Origin: Locusta migratoria
Lineage: Eukaryota; Arthropoda; Insecta; Orthoptera; Acrididae
Direction: 5' to 3'
Length of the DNA: 64,000 nt
Assembly: GCA_026315105.1 (NCBI GenBank)
Contig: CM048744.1
Span: 839,180,094 to 839,244,093, forward strand
Positions 21,110 through 31,657 of the stretch are shown in pieces (the first letter of the stretch is position 1; the number at the start of each line of letters is the position of its first letter). The notes under the pieces are model-generated. The model had not been told where the DNA came from, made no database searches, and saw nothing but the letters and a program-made list of their open reading frames with translations. The translations under genes were made by a program, and so were the position numbers.

Positions 21110-21900
21110 TATAGTTGAGTTCGACTCTGGAACTGGGTTATAACATGTGGACCTATAGGAATGCATATCGGAGTCAGGCATTTACATACTATTCTCTTTG
21201 CAATGATCAAATAGTAATAACAGAAGATCAGCAGAATATGATTTATATGCTTGACAAGTTGATTGAAGAATATGGTGAATGGGGCTTGGAAATTAATACT
21301 AAGAAAACAAAGTATATATGGAAATGGGGGGGGGGGGGGGGGGTAAACGACAAGACATAGAACTGAAGAGAGGGAGGATAAAAATATGAGTGAATATGAA
21401 TATCTAGGAGTTATATTTAGTGATGACGGAAGGGATGAAGAGGACGTAAGATAGATAAAGGAAAAAAAAACATGATGAAGACTCCACATCCGATACTGTG
21501 GATAATAACTTGTCAAAACAAAGAAGAATATATTTAAAGTAATAAAATACCATTCATGACGTATAGGTCAGAAGAGTGGTTCGTAGAAAAAAATAGATAA
21601 CGGAAACGACTTGCCCCAGAGACGTCATACTGGGAAAGATGCTGCAGCTTAACACTATTTGATCACGTGGTGAATCAAGTTATTAGTGGAACAAATTAAC
21701 GATAAGAACTTTAGTGGTATGGACGCTTAAGACATATAGAACTGAGACGGATACTATGGAGTGGCATTCCATCACACAGAAATAACCAAGGGAGACCGCA
21801 TAAAAATGGTGTGATAGTATTCAAGAAGGATTGGAAGAAGGAGACTCGCTTAGGATGCGAGAAGAGGCAATGATGTTGCAGATACTCTCTCTATATATAT
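21110..21900 (+). pseudogene. RTE-like reverse transcriptase fragment
   Basis: The plus strand reads LNSTLELGYNMW, then SLCNDQIVITEDQQNMIYML and WGLEINTKKTKYI (21121-21320), matching the region just after the catalytic box of RTE reverse transcriptases. The expected FADD is damaged to LCND. Then YEYLGVIFSDDGRDEEDVR near 21400. Further 3' pieces such as KQRRIYLK and GRPHKNG follow in broken frames to about 21890. An 18-G run (21326-21343) interrupts the frame. Confidence 0.75.
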
Positions 21901-22120
21901 CGTCTTTTACGATTCTGTTAGATTAAATCATAAAAAAGTTTCATTTTGTTCGAACAGATATTTGGATAGTTGTGCACAGCGACCGTTGATATAGTTACTG
22001 GGAGTAACACAGCGTTTGGTCGTAATAAATCTATTTATTAATTACATAGCTAACTATCCATCATTAGTGTCATATCTGCAAATAAGAAAACATGATCAGA
22101 TACTTACAAGTTAACCTTCA
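21901..22120. other. Unassigned sequence left of a TIR element
   Basis: TATATATATC near 21892-21901, otherwise no feature seen. Confidence 0.35.
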
Positions 22121-23496
22121 CATGGCACCCCCCCTCATGTTTAGTTATAAGTTGGTGCAGTGGATAGGCCGTGAAAAACTAAACACAGATCAATCGAGGT
22201 CGTGAAAAACTAAACACAGATCAATCGAGAAAACTAGAAGAAGTTGTATGGAAATATGAAAAATAAATAAGGAAAATATAAAACCTGAACAGTCCGTGCG
22301 AAAGATAAGCAACGTCGAGCACGTTCCGAGGCTAGGATTGCCAGTCCTGTGGCTAGCGTGAGGAGGTGGGAGGCGAAAGGTCCTCGGTTCAAGACTTCAC
22401 ACGAACGAACATTTCATTTCTATTATTTTCACAAAACTATGATCTGGCCATCCTTTCATTGACGTCTCTGTTCGCTGTAACCAGTTTAGTGTATGTGTTT
22501 TGCGACCGCACCGCAAAAACTTTGCGATTAGGAAACGAAAGGAAGTGCCTCTCCAATGGGAACCAAAAACATTTGATCGCAAGGTGATATACGTCAAACA
22601 ATTCCTCCACAGGAAACCACGTCTGATGTATTCTATACGACACTGTTGACAGTAAGTGCGTCATATGACAGGAACCTCTTGTTGACCCATCTTTTACAGT
22701 TGGTGAATGGGTAAGGAGATTCTACCTTGCCCGATTTAGTTTTCTTGTGGACATGATAATCACTCCCAAATCCAACAGTTTATCACATAAACTGCAACAA
22801 ATGAATGCAACAGTTCTGAAATCGCACAGTTTTCCCTGTGCTCTGTCAAAACGTATGTTTTTTTTTTTTTAATTTTTCCGTATGTAGACTGTCAAATCCT
22901 ATGTCCAAGCAAATTTGAACATGTTCTCCAATTACGGAGAGCGAAGTTGATTGTGTGTGAGAGCCTGAACTTTGATAATAGACACATGATCACGCAAACA
23001 ATACTGATCTGTGTACCTGTGCAGCTTTGCAAAATCGTAGAATCTTTTCACAAATATTTCACTTGCCGCAAATCAAACACATCTAACGGTTGCACAAGAG
23101 GTGTACAACCTGTAAGAATTGTAATCGTGTATATTCCCACACTAAAATTGTGCAATGTATTATTCTGAAATTGAAAAAAGAATTTCGCCTGTGGGAAGGC
23201 TGGAACCAAGGACATCCAACTCCACAGCTCCTCACGCAACCTTTATTTTATTTCTGTTTTTGCTCTATGGGTAGTTACGTTCGTTGCGGACGCTGAATGT
23301 GTTTGTTCGTTCTTGTTCGTAATTTCTGGACTCAACTTTTTTATTACAGAGGGCGTTGCGCTATCCTACAGGGCGCGCTGACCCACGGTACTATTTCCAC
23401 ACAATTTCTTCCTGTTTTCTCGATTGATCTGTTCAGTTATTCAAGGCCTATCCACTGTGCCAACTTATAACTAAATCTGAGAGGCGGAGTGCAATG
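22121..23496 (-). mobile_element. TIR DNA transposon with pogo/Tigger-like coding remnant
   Basis: Inverted ends: TTTAGTTATAAGTTGG then GCAGTGGATAGGCC on the left (22139 on) pair with the right end finishing at 23476, and the similarity continues outward through a GCAC..CC word, giving ends near 22121 and 23496. The TIRs are about 80-95 bp, ending inwards at AATCGAGAAAAC. On the left, GTGAAAAACTAAACACAGAT is duplicated (22191 and 22203-22229). The minus strand encodes FSVGIYTITILTGCTPLVQP then LDVFDLRQVKYL (23180-23055). The block ...GCT...QPLDV... is typical of pogo/jerky-type DDE transposases. Most of the gene is decayed. Confidence 0.65.
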
Positions 23497-23499
23497 GGG

Positions 23500-23818
23500 A
23501 GGATTACTTGTTAGTACATAACATAAAAGTACATCACATCCATTTTACATGACGTTTAACATTATATACGTATTTTAGGTATGTTTCGAAAGCTGATATT
23601 TGAATTTAAGAGGTACAAGTTTACAGGCGCCCCCAATATGGGCGAATTCAGAATACATTAAGTGCTTATTATTAAGCAAATTTCTGAAATATAAAATATA
23701 AAAGGGTATTCAATTTATAGGTCGACTGTAAATTGTCTAAGCATACTGTAAAATGTACTACAACAAAGATTTTCGAAGGTCGGACCTGTTTATACCTACA
23801 AGGTCAAAAACCTTTCTC
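23500..23818. other. Unassigned sequence between two TIR elements
   Basis: No gene or repeat recognised. Confidence 0.4.
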
Positions 23819-23819
23819 A

Positions 23820-24613
23820 GTGACATGGACAGTACATGGGCTCGAACAAACATACCTGTATGAACGTTTGGTTACAGGATCTCTACGTACACCTCAATGT
23901 GCGGGTGGGTGTCGTTTTTCTGCAAAGCTCTGCAACCATGCTCTAGATAGCACTATAGATGTAATTGTAGACGCAATACGCAATGCAGATATCTTAACTA
24001 TAAATTATGTAATAATCATCGTACATGTTCTCTAGCGAATTGTCATTAAAAGCCTTGATGATAATTGCAACTTTAACCTTCTTCTCGGAAGACTGTTGGC
24101 ATTCACTGCCACTGCTTCCATCGCCTCTTCCCGCACTTACCGTAGCACTACCGCTTGCAATGACTTGTTCGTCATTATCATCCCTATTATCATTATTATG
24201 AGTTTGTAACAACAGTTTCTAACTTATGCTGATATTTATGTACCGTAACAGACACGAGAAAGCATGCATCTTCTACACTAAAACGATCTTCACGAAGAAG
24301 GGTTCTTCGTAACTTCATCTCAACTAATGGCAATACATTAGCAGGATTGATTAGCAATCGCCGTCCCATCTGACGCTTCACCACACAAATAACATCACAA
24401 AACGCAACTTAGAAGGCACACTGCATCGTCTCTACTGGCGAACCGACAGGTCAAAGTGCAATGTGGCAAGACACACGCAGAGGCCTGTAACAGACGACTG
24501 CAGAGTTTTGCAGATGCGAGAGTATCTCTAGTGCAGTAAGGGATCTTTACATTATCTCTCATACGATTTTGGTGTATATGTGTTTGTTCGAGTCCAAGTA
24601 CTTTCCTTGTGAG
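23820..24613 (-). mobile_element. CAAGG-ended transposon with a small acidic Ser/Asn-rich protein remnant, copy 1
   Basis: Inverse copy of 56807-57597. Ends read inwards GACATGGACAGTACATGGGC on the left and CACAAGGAAAGTACTTGG on the right, each followed by CTCGAACAAACA. The minus strand has QMGRRLLINPANVLPLVEMK then LRRTLLREDRFSVEDACFLV (24380-24270) and, after an in-frame stop at about 24193, a stretch DNRDDNDEQVIASGSATVSA then VKVAIIIKAFNDNSLENMYD ending at 23994. The same two segments exist in the other copy, so the coding region belongs to the element. I do not recognise the protein; it could be the accessory or N-terminal part of a transposase. Confidence 0.7.
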
Positions 24614-24619
24614 TGACGG

Positions 24620-25100
24620 CTGTCGATTTAACAGTTCAAGACAGTTTTCAGAAAACGTGTTCCATAGTATTTCACAAGACTGCTTGCCTACACCACTTAC
24701 AAAGCAACCATAGACCTCCCAGTCTATTCTCGGTTCATGAATTTAATTTTTGAGGTTAGTTAATTTTCTACTTGGAGCTTGATATTTTATTGTTGGATTA
24801 GCATTCAGTTATATGATGTTCGTGAAAGAAATTTCGTAGGTAGATAACGTTCTAACGAGTAACGCCATTGTTTTAATGATTTCCACCCGAACTCTTGCAT
24901 CATTCCCATTACACTCTCTCCCCTATATTGCGACAATACAACGCGTGCCTTCCTTCTCTAAACTTTCTCTAAATCTTATTAATAACAGCCGACATTTGTC
25001 GGTAGGAGAGTGATCTTAAATGGTTAGAATGAAACACTTCATAAAGAAGAGTAGCCTAGATCACATTTAAAGAAAAATTACTTTATTTCACTACTAGTTT
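24620..25100. other. Unassigned sequence left of the large foldback
   Basis: No gene recognised. ACTTTATTTCACTACTAGTT at 25080-25099 resembles wording next to inverted-repeat elements. Confidence 0.35.
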
Positions 25101-25102
25101 CG

Positions 25103-26311
25103 GCAATACTTGTTGCCATTATCAAGTGACAGGCCTACATTAAAAACTACAGTGCACATGTGCAGGAAAAGACTTTCTCGAGTTCGTGGTTTACCAAATG
25201 GCCGACCAACAGCAATGGGGGGGGGGGGGGTGAGACAACTGTTGGACATGTCGTACAATTACTGCTGGCAACTTCAAATCAGCTATTGTTGCATGTTCAT
25301 GGGTGGTTCTCTTGATGTTAAGTGAAAGACACACAATAATGTGTGTTGTCAATAATAAAATGGTGACACACCACTGGTTTAGTGCCAAGCAAGCCCTCAG
25401 TGACAGACAACGAACAACTGTACACGCAGATGACTGACATATCAGTCATTTGCGACTAATAATAACACATAACAACATGGTTCGCTGCTGCAGATGACTG
25501 ACATGTCAGTCATCTGCGTGTACAGTTGTTCGCTGTCTATCAATGAGGGCTTGCTTGGCACTAAATCAGTGGTGTGTCACCATTTTATTTTTCACAACAC
25601 ACATTATTTTTTGTGTCCCAACTTCGTCGCCGCTTTTGTGTCCCAGCCTCGTCGTAGGTGTCGGTGGCCGTTTGGAACGAGACCGACACAGTAACAAAAT
25701 AGCACGCTGGTGCAGGTACGGAGGGGAGCAGCCAGAAACTATAAACACTTGAGTAAATTAGAAAGAGATATATAATGCACAGAATGTAACCATACTTAAC
25801 TTTTACATAGTACTGCAGAATGTTGATACATAGTTGTTAGAGGCCTGCCTAGTGCCTGTACAATAGCAAAGTCTTCACTCGTGCCTTTCGGATTACGAAG
25901 GTCCTGACTGGTTGCTAACTCAGTCACAAGTGCGAAGTGAACGATGTCCTTCAGTCGTGGCCACGAGAGGCGTTGTCGCAGAGGGCGCTCGTGGCTGTCT
26001 TCCTGAGAACGCCGCGCCGTGCATGCATGGCGGCGCGCGGCGAAAGTAGGTGGCGCGCACTTTGTACTTGTGCGACACCACATTATTGTGTGTCTTTCAC
26101 TTAACATCAAGAGAACCACCAATGAACATGCAACAACAGCTGATTTGAAGTTGCCAGCAGCAATTGTACGACAGTTTCAACAGTTGTCTCACACCACCTT
26201 TACTATAGGTCGGCCATTTGGTAAACCACGAATTCGAGAAGTCTTTTCCTGCACATGTGCACTGTAGTTTTTAATGTAGGCCTGTCACTTGATAATGGCA
26301 ACAAGTATTGC
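25103..26311. mobile_element. Large foldback element, arms about 348 bp, interrupted by an LTR-like repeat
   Basis: The left arm 25103-25450 is the reverse complement of 25491-26311 once the 474-bp insert at 25609-26082 and its 5-bp target duplicate are removed (about 342 bp remain). Outer ends are GCAATACTTGTTGCCATTAT and its complement; inner ends carry CTGTACACGCAGATGACTGA. The spacer is only about 40 bp (25451-25490). A 14-G run lies in the left arm only (25217-25230), where the right arm has CACCACCTTTACTATAGG. No transposase. Such elements could extrude as hairpins and are presumably moved in trans. Confidence 0.92.
25609..26082 (-). mobile_element. 0.5-kb LTR-like repeat, copy A (possible solo LTR)
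   Basis: One of three copies in the window. Read on the minus strand it starts TGTGGTGTCGCACAAG and ends GGGACACAAAA. It is flanked by a 5-bp duplication, TTATT at 25604-25608 and 26083-26087. The first ~100 bp are GC-rich (GGCGGCGCGC, GCGCTCGTGGC). No protein of known type. The length, TG start and 5-bp duplication fit a solo LTR, but no internal element is present to prove it, and the 3' end is AAAA and not CA. Confidence 0.75.
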
Positions 26312-26381
26312 TGCTAACAGATGGCGCTGTACGCTGTACATAAGTGAAATAATCGCATGAAAACACTCTTTCCAAACAATC

Positions 26382-27229
26382 TGTAATGTTACTTTTTTTT
26401 ATTATTATCACTGGTGTTGTCAAAAGATCAAGGTTGAAAACCGGAATTGAAATTTAAATAACCGTAAGATCAGCAATGAATATTAATTTTTGAAATGGTT
26501 ATCAGTTCTCAGTAGCAAATTAAGTTAAAAATTACGACAACACCAGAAAGCACCATTACATAAGAAAATAGCGGAATAAGTTACCTGGTATGCATTCATT
26601 GGTGGAAGCCGTGACACTGCAATTGAACCTGTATGAATTGATTAATATCTTCGTTCTCGTAAACTGATGCTTGGTTTCATGACTATTAATTATTAAAGTT
26701 TTAAGACCGTGTGTAATTTTGATCACTATTGTTATCGAAAGTTAAAGAAATTATCGGACTTCGCTTTTAACAGAATGAAGATTTCCTGCAGGCATTGAAT
26801 TCAATGTTTAACACAAAATGAGAGTAAATAAATTTTGCATTCTTTTGTCATCATGAGACAATAGGCAACAATGACCAAGCATCAATTTACTAATATTGCT
26901 GAAAATTGGTAACAAGATGGGGATAAATAGTCATTTTTTAAATGAAATAGGAATTCCAAATGAAAGTTAAAGTTTATTAAGTAAAAGGGTGCTAATCAGA
27001 GCTCACACTTACAGGATTATGGAGGTCGAGTAAAATACGTCCGCTCAGTACAAAGGTAGAAGAACGAAAGACGACAAGCGATTCCGTTTTCTCTCCAGAT
27101 CGTTTGAAATAGTTGAAGGTATAACTTGAAACAGTGATAATCAGAGATTTATTGGCAGAGAGAACGGATGCTAGCGACAAGCGTCGCAGATATAATTTTC
27201 AATAAAAAAAATATTAATGTATCGCTACA
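26382..27229 (-). repeat. 3' LTR of the gypsy-type element
   Basis: Downstream LTR in transcription direction. Read on the minus strand it begins TGTAGCGATACATTAATA and ends GTAACATTACA. It is the same length as the 5' LTR and differs at only two positions that I found (near 27164 and 27203). It contains the poly(A) region if active; no signal was assigned with confidence. Confidence 0.95.
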
Positions 27230-27241
27230 TTTGCCCCCTCT
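27230..27241 (-). promoter_or_regulatory. Polypurine tract
   Basis: On the minus strand AGAGGGGGCAAA directly precedes the 3' LTR. This is the position and purine composition of the plus-strand primer of an LTR retrotransposon. Confidence 0.8.
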
Positions 27242-27439
27242 GGCTTTGAGTTGGCAAATGCGCATTTCCTACTCAAAGACATCATAAATTTCTTGTTATA
27301 CATTTTTTTTAACTGATTATTTAAGACTGTGTGAGCCCACTAGATATGAAATTAGAAGTTACAGTTGTGTCTTTTTCCTTTGTATATATATAGTTTTTTA
27401 ATTTTTTTTAACAATTTTCATTAATTTTTTTTTATATTC

Positions 27440-27690
27440 AAATTATACAATGCAAAGCGTCGATGGTCGGACCAACGGTGCAGCGAGCGGTCCCCAGCGC
27501 GCCCGGATTGTTGACCCGTGGGCGTGGCGGTGCGGCGGCGACACGGTGCAAGGCGGCAGCGGCAGGCCGATTGACGACGGTGGAATGCGCTGCAGTCTCG
27601 GCCCCAGCGTTGTGGTGGGGTGAGATGCCAGATTAGGTGCCCTTTGATAGAGCACGGACTGCTTTTCCCGCATCGCCTCGGTGTGGTTTT
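27440..27690. other. GC-rich block inside the AT-rich internal region
   Basis: A sharply GC-rich stretch with many CpG (GGGCGTGGCGGTGCGGCGGC near 27518). The minus strand has a 76-codon frame rich in P, S, R and H without recognised motif. It contrasts with both flanks and has no second copy in the window. Confidence 0.5.
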
Positions 27691-28269
27691 ACATGAAATG
27701 AAAGTTGTACATATGCCATTAAAATTTATCCCTTAACTAAAAATTACAGGTTTGATTACTGTTTTATTCAGTTGAGTGTTTCAGTACTATTATAGTTTTT
27801 TAGCGAACGGATGTGTGAGCTTTGATTTTAATAGCAAATATCGCAACCAACTGACATGAACATATGCCCATTCTTGACATAAATTCATTAATGGAAACTA
27901 AATTATATACAAGGCATATGTTCAGTTTATGACTTTACCTAGACTTATAACTAACATATTACGTAAATAAAAATTTTTCTTTGGCTTACTGTGGGAGCTT
28001 TAATCGTTCATGAAATTATTTACTAAGACTTACGTACTAATTCACATATATACATATAGACATTAAAAAAATATGTACAGGCATTGGTAACTGGAGTTTA
28101 CATTTTAGCTAATTTAAGTTGTTTATTTTTCTGATATAGGGTATTCTTTGTACGTATCATAGCACAGTTCTTTGATTGGGAAATGCCGTAGGGGCGGTTT
28201 TCTCTGTGTTCATTATACAAATGTTAGATACATTTTGTTTATTTTGAAACCATTCACAGTGCTAGTTTG

Positions 28270-28520
28270 AATTTTCACACGGCGGGATCGCCATTGGGTG
28301 CGTGACGTAACAGTCAAGCGTCAACAATGAATAAATTTCTACCGCTGGCTAGCGTCAGCAGTGTTCGTTTAAACGTGGCAGCGGCAACCTCGCGAGCATT
28401 GCGTACAGCACATAACTCGCCGACTTTGTGTTTTCGCGTGTGTTTTTCATCTTTCTTCCAGAGTAGAAGATTCATCCATAACAGTTCATAGTGAAGATCG
28501 TCGCAGCGCGGTGAGTACCT
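28270..28520 (+). promoter_or_regulatory. Promoter-like block with a strong splice-donor consensus
   Basis: Contains GTGCGTGACGTAACAG (CRE-like) at about 28298-28313, a CpG-containing stretch GGCAGCGGCAACCTCGCGAG, and GCAGCGCGGTGAGTACC at 28504-28520 with a near-ideal 5' splice site on the plus strand, antisense to the retrotransposon. A first exon or captured host 5' UTR is possible; this is inference. Confidence 0.25.
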
Positions 28521-30654
28521 AATTATTTATATTAAGGTGGTTAGGTCCTCTTACTTGCTGCGCTTTCTTCATTTATTTTTAGGCTGTCATCTCAGCTGCC
28601 TTAAAGTCCATTAGCTGAGACAAGACCTACGACTTAGTATGCAAATATATACGAATAGCCATCACTTCGTATATGCACATCGAAAGTCACTTCACTGCAC
28701 GATTTTTTATCATGACTGTTTATGTCGGTATGCCGCACGTAACAAGTTTTTGCGGTTTATTTCAGACCACACTATTTAAGTGTCCACAACCATAATGCAG
28801 ATATACATATAGTCAAGTACTTATCAGTCTACACGTTCACTTATCACTTTAATTTATTATGCGAGTGCTACCTTTTGTAGTCCGAGCTCACTATTGTCAA
28901 TGACAAAATCACTTCACTAGTTAATTAATATGTTCATGAAGGCATAGATTTCTGTCGCACACTTTGACTATAAATGCGTCCTAGTTTTGTGATTACAAAC
29001 ACTGTTTGTGTGGATAGTTTTATCACTAAAAGTTTTCTGTCACTAATTTCTCACAGTAGTATCACTGTCCTTTCAGTTCGTTTTATCACGTTCTGCACAT
29101 ATCTTCTGGATTTTATACAGTTCATATTAACCTATCGTTACTTTACTATTTACAAAGGTTATATACAGTGACAAATTATTCTGAAATACTCGTCATTAAC
29201 AGAGTTCATAAATCTTCAACTGACATACAAGCCATATTTTATCGTTTTTGGTTATTATTTAGTCATCATCATAGTTTTTTAGACAATATAGTGCATTGTA
29301 CAATAAGTCGCGGCCTATGTTCATGTCAGAGGTCGGTAGTGGGGTCCTTGTTTTCAGCAATATTATTCATCATAATCTTTTTATTTTTTAAGCTTAAAGG
29401 TTCGTCATTAAGCATTCATATCACCACATTGGATATGTCAGATTTATTTATTTTTTTATATAGATTGAGAAATGGATCTTTGGAATTTTTAATATCGGAT
29501 TTTGTCAGTATTAAAATGGGAGGTGAAGTCTGTCATACAACATTAGCAGTTAGCGTATAAATTTGGGATGGTTCTTTTCTTTTAAACAGGTAATGCAAAT
29601 AAATTTTGCTGACACAGGCAAGGTCAGATTCATCAGCTAATTTGGTGCATAGATTCGGGCTAAATAGCATTCAGAATAAAGATCGAGTGAGAGAGAAAAA
29701 CAGCATTATAGTTAGAGAAGTCTCTCTAAAATAGTACACAACATAAATTCAGCACATCAATCCATCATTTGCAAAAATTACCATTTATATTATTATTATT
29801 ATAAAATATTACGTCAAACTAAAATATTCTAACGTTTCTCATAGCAAAGCACTCCATGCTTCTCTCTCACATTGCTTTAAGTTTTGCATGCGTTCTGACC
29901 TGCTATTGCCTGTTCTTTCCTTTTCAGAAATGAAATGTGTAGTTTAGATTTTCTGTTTTAAATACAACGTGTCTGTAGTCCAGAAACATCATGCTACGTG
30001 TCTAATATTTTCAATCGTCGTGTTGTACGTGTGTGTTTAAAGTGTCTGAAAACAAAATAATAGTCATATAATATATATGTGTGTGTGTCTCCTCCGTCAT
30101 TTTGACGTTGAGTTGTCGATCTTCTTACCGTTGGCAGGAACACAATTCTCGTGCACGTCGTCAGCTGAAAAAGAAGTCATAAACTACTGCTTATACTAAA
30201 GGTTGTTTAGTCTAAAGATTGATTTTTCAATTAGTGAACGCTTCTGACACATCAGCTTGTAATGTTGTTCAAAATATTTCATATCTGTTGCAAATGTTTT
30301 GATACGTACCGTAAATAGTAGTATTGACGCAACATCGTAATGACACTGTTATCTTAATTACTGCCAAGCTCATAAGCATCAGCATAAAGTCGTGTGAAAT
30401 TTTTAAGAAAGTTTTGTCCCACAATACGTAACTAGAATTGTTCAATAAACTTAGATGTCTTTAAAGGTCATATGTTCCCTCTTAAATAAATTGCACAGTT
30501 ATTGACATGTGTGTTACCTGTCAGCTGATCAGCATTAATCTACAGGTTCCTAGTGGCTTATAAAACTTCATATCATTTTTACTGTCTTTGAAAATATAGC
30601 TGACTGCAAATACGTTACGTTATCATGTCTCGTATAGCAACATTGTTTGGATTT

Positions 30655-30656
<2 letters not shown>

Positions 30657-30699
<43 letters not shown>
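30657..30699. repeat. (GT)n microsatellite
   Basis: About 21 GT repeats, uninterrupted, within the noncoding part of the gypsy-type element. Confidence 0.95.
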
Positions 30700-30700
<1 letters not shown>

Positions 30701-31114
30701 CTCGTATTAGGAGCCGTTGGGCAAACTAAACATTAATATATTCTTATCACTACATTTCTTTCATAAAAAAAGTCTCCTACTTCAGATTCATCGTACTAAA
30801 ATAAATCATTTGCTCCATATATTCATTTTCATCATAATAAATATTCTCTTATACTAATAATTATAATAATTAATGCCCATAGTAAGTGTTTTATGTTGTA
30901 TTAAACATAACAGTGGTTCGATAAATCTGTGTTATTTGCTAAGTGTTTGACATGAGAACAGTTACACCGTCAGTTAATATTTGTTGTCCATTACGTAACA
31001 TTGTAAGAGAAAAAAAATATTTTGTTCAGCTTATTCTCCTTGGATATGTGAATGTTTTACTTATTCACTAGGAACTAGGTGTCATACTTATCATTTTTGT
31101 GATCAGCTTAAAAA

Positions 31115-31453
31115 CTAAGCATAGAACTTTTTCAAATGCTTGTGTGGATATAAACCTCTCATTCTTCCCGAGTGTACTCTAGATAATAAATAACTTCCCT
31201 CGTGCGGAATTTGAACAATTCTAAAGGGTCCAGAAAATAGATGTTGACACTTTTTATTACGTTTTAAGATAGCTGATGGTTTAGGATGATTTCGCAGAAG
31301 TACTAGGTCTCCGATATTAAATGTTTGTGTTCTTTTCAGCTGCTTATCATAGTAGGCTTTTCTTTTTATAACTGCATCAGTCAGGGCTACTAATATGTTT
31401 ATGCGTTTAAATAGAGTGTAAGACAATACATTTAACAGTTGCTCCAGTGTCAA
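31115..31453 (-). pseudogene. Gypsy integrase, C-terminal remnant
   Basis: The frame reads DAVIKRKAYYDKQLKRTQTF then NIGDLVLLRNHPKPSAILKR, CQHLFSGPFRIVQIPHEGSY and HSGRMRGLYPHKHLKKFYA. This is the end of a retroelement integrase: the linker Y.D...R...F..GD.VL, then the beta-barrel domain that contacts target DNA (..GP..I.......Y...). The zinc-binding N-terminus and the DDE core are missing. Its 5' edge is fused out of frame to the protease remnant near 31410-31453, so it marks the right border of a large deletion in pol. The natural stop of pol appears preserved. Confidence 0.85.
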
Positions 31454-31649
31454 CTAAAATCGATGTTGGTATGTCTCCTACTGTTATTAAGATGTGTGCT
31501 TGATAGACAACTATAGGTACTTTGTTTTGTTGTGTTTGTTCCTGGAGTAGCTCTTCCCTGATATCGAATCCTTTATTGTAACGCAGCATATTTACTGTGA
31601 GAATTGTGCCCTCACTGCCTCGGTCGCTCAATGTCGGAGGACAAGACAC
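31407..31649 (-). pseudogene. Retropepsin-like protease remnant
   Basis: The frame contains VPIVVYQAHILITVGDIPTS followed by ILVDTGATV. DTGA is the catalytic aspartate motif of retroviral-type aspartic proteases, which cut the gag-pol precursor. Only the N-terminal part is present; after DTGATVKC the reading runs out of frame into the integrase tail, so the flap and C-terminal half are lost. It starts in a different frame from the gag C-terminus, consistent with gag-pol frameshifting in gypsy elements or with mutation. Confidence 0.85.
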
Positions 31650-31657
31650 GAGCCGAT

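Larger units (their letters stand above)
27242..31110 (-). other. Long noncoding internal region of the gypsy-type element
   Basis: About 3.9 kb between the integrase tail and the polypurine tract, where some insect gypsy elements carry env. No minus-strand frame longer than 76 codons is present, so there is no env. It is AT-rich, but contains a GC-rich block (27440-27690), a promoter-like block (28270-28520) and a GT microsatellite. The plus-strand frames at 28974-29560 have no recognisable motif. The origin is unknown; it may be an unusually long 3' UTR or captured DNA. Confidence 0.6.

Noticed and set aside
25796..26122. 108-codon minus-strand frame with CAPPTFAARRHACTARR
   Set aside because: It lies in the 0.5-kb repeat and similar frames occur in the other two copies in different contexts; it is a by-product of the GC-rich repeat, not a gene.
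29168..29560. 130-codon plus-strand frame, hydrophobic
   Set aside because: Antisense to the retrotransposon, with no recognised motif; AT-rich sequence gives such frames by chance. An env gene would be expected on the minus strand.
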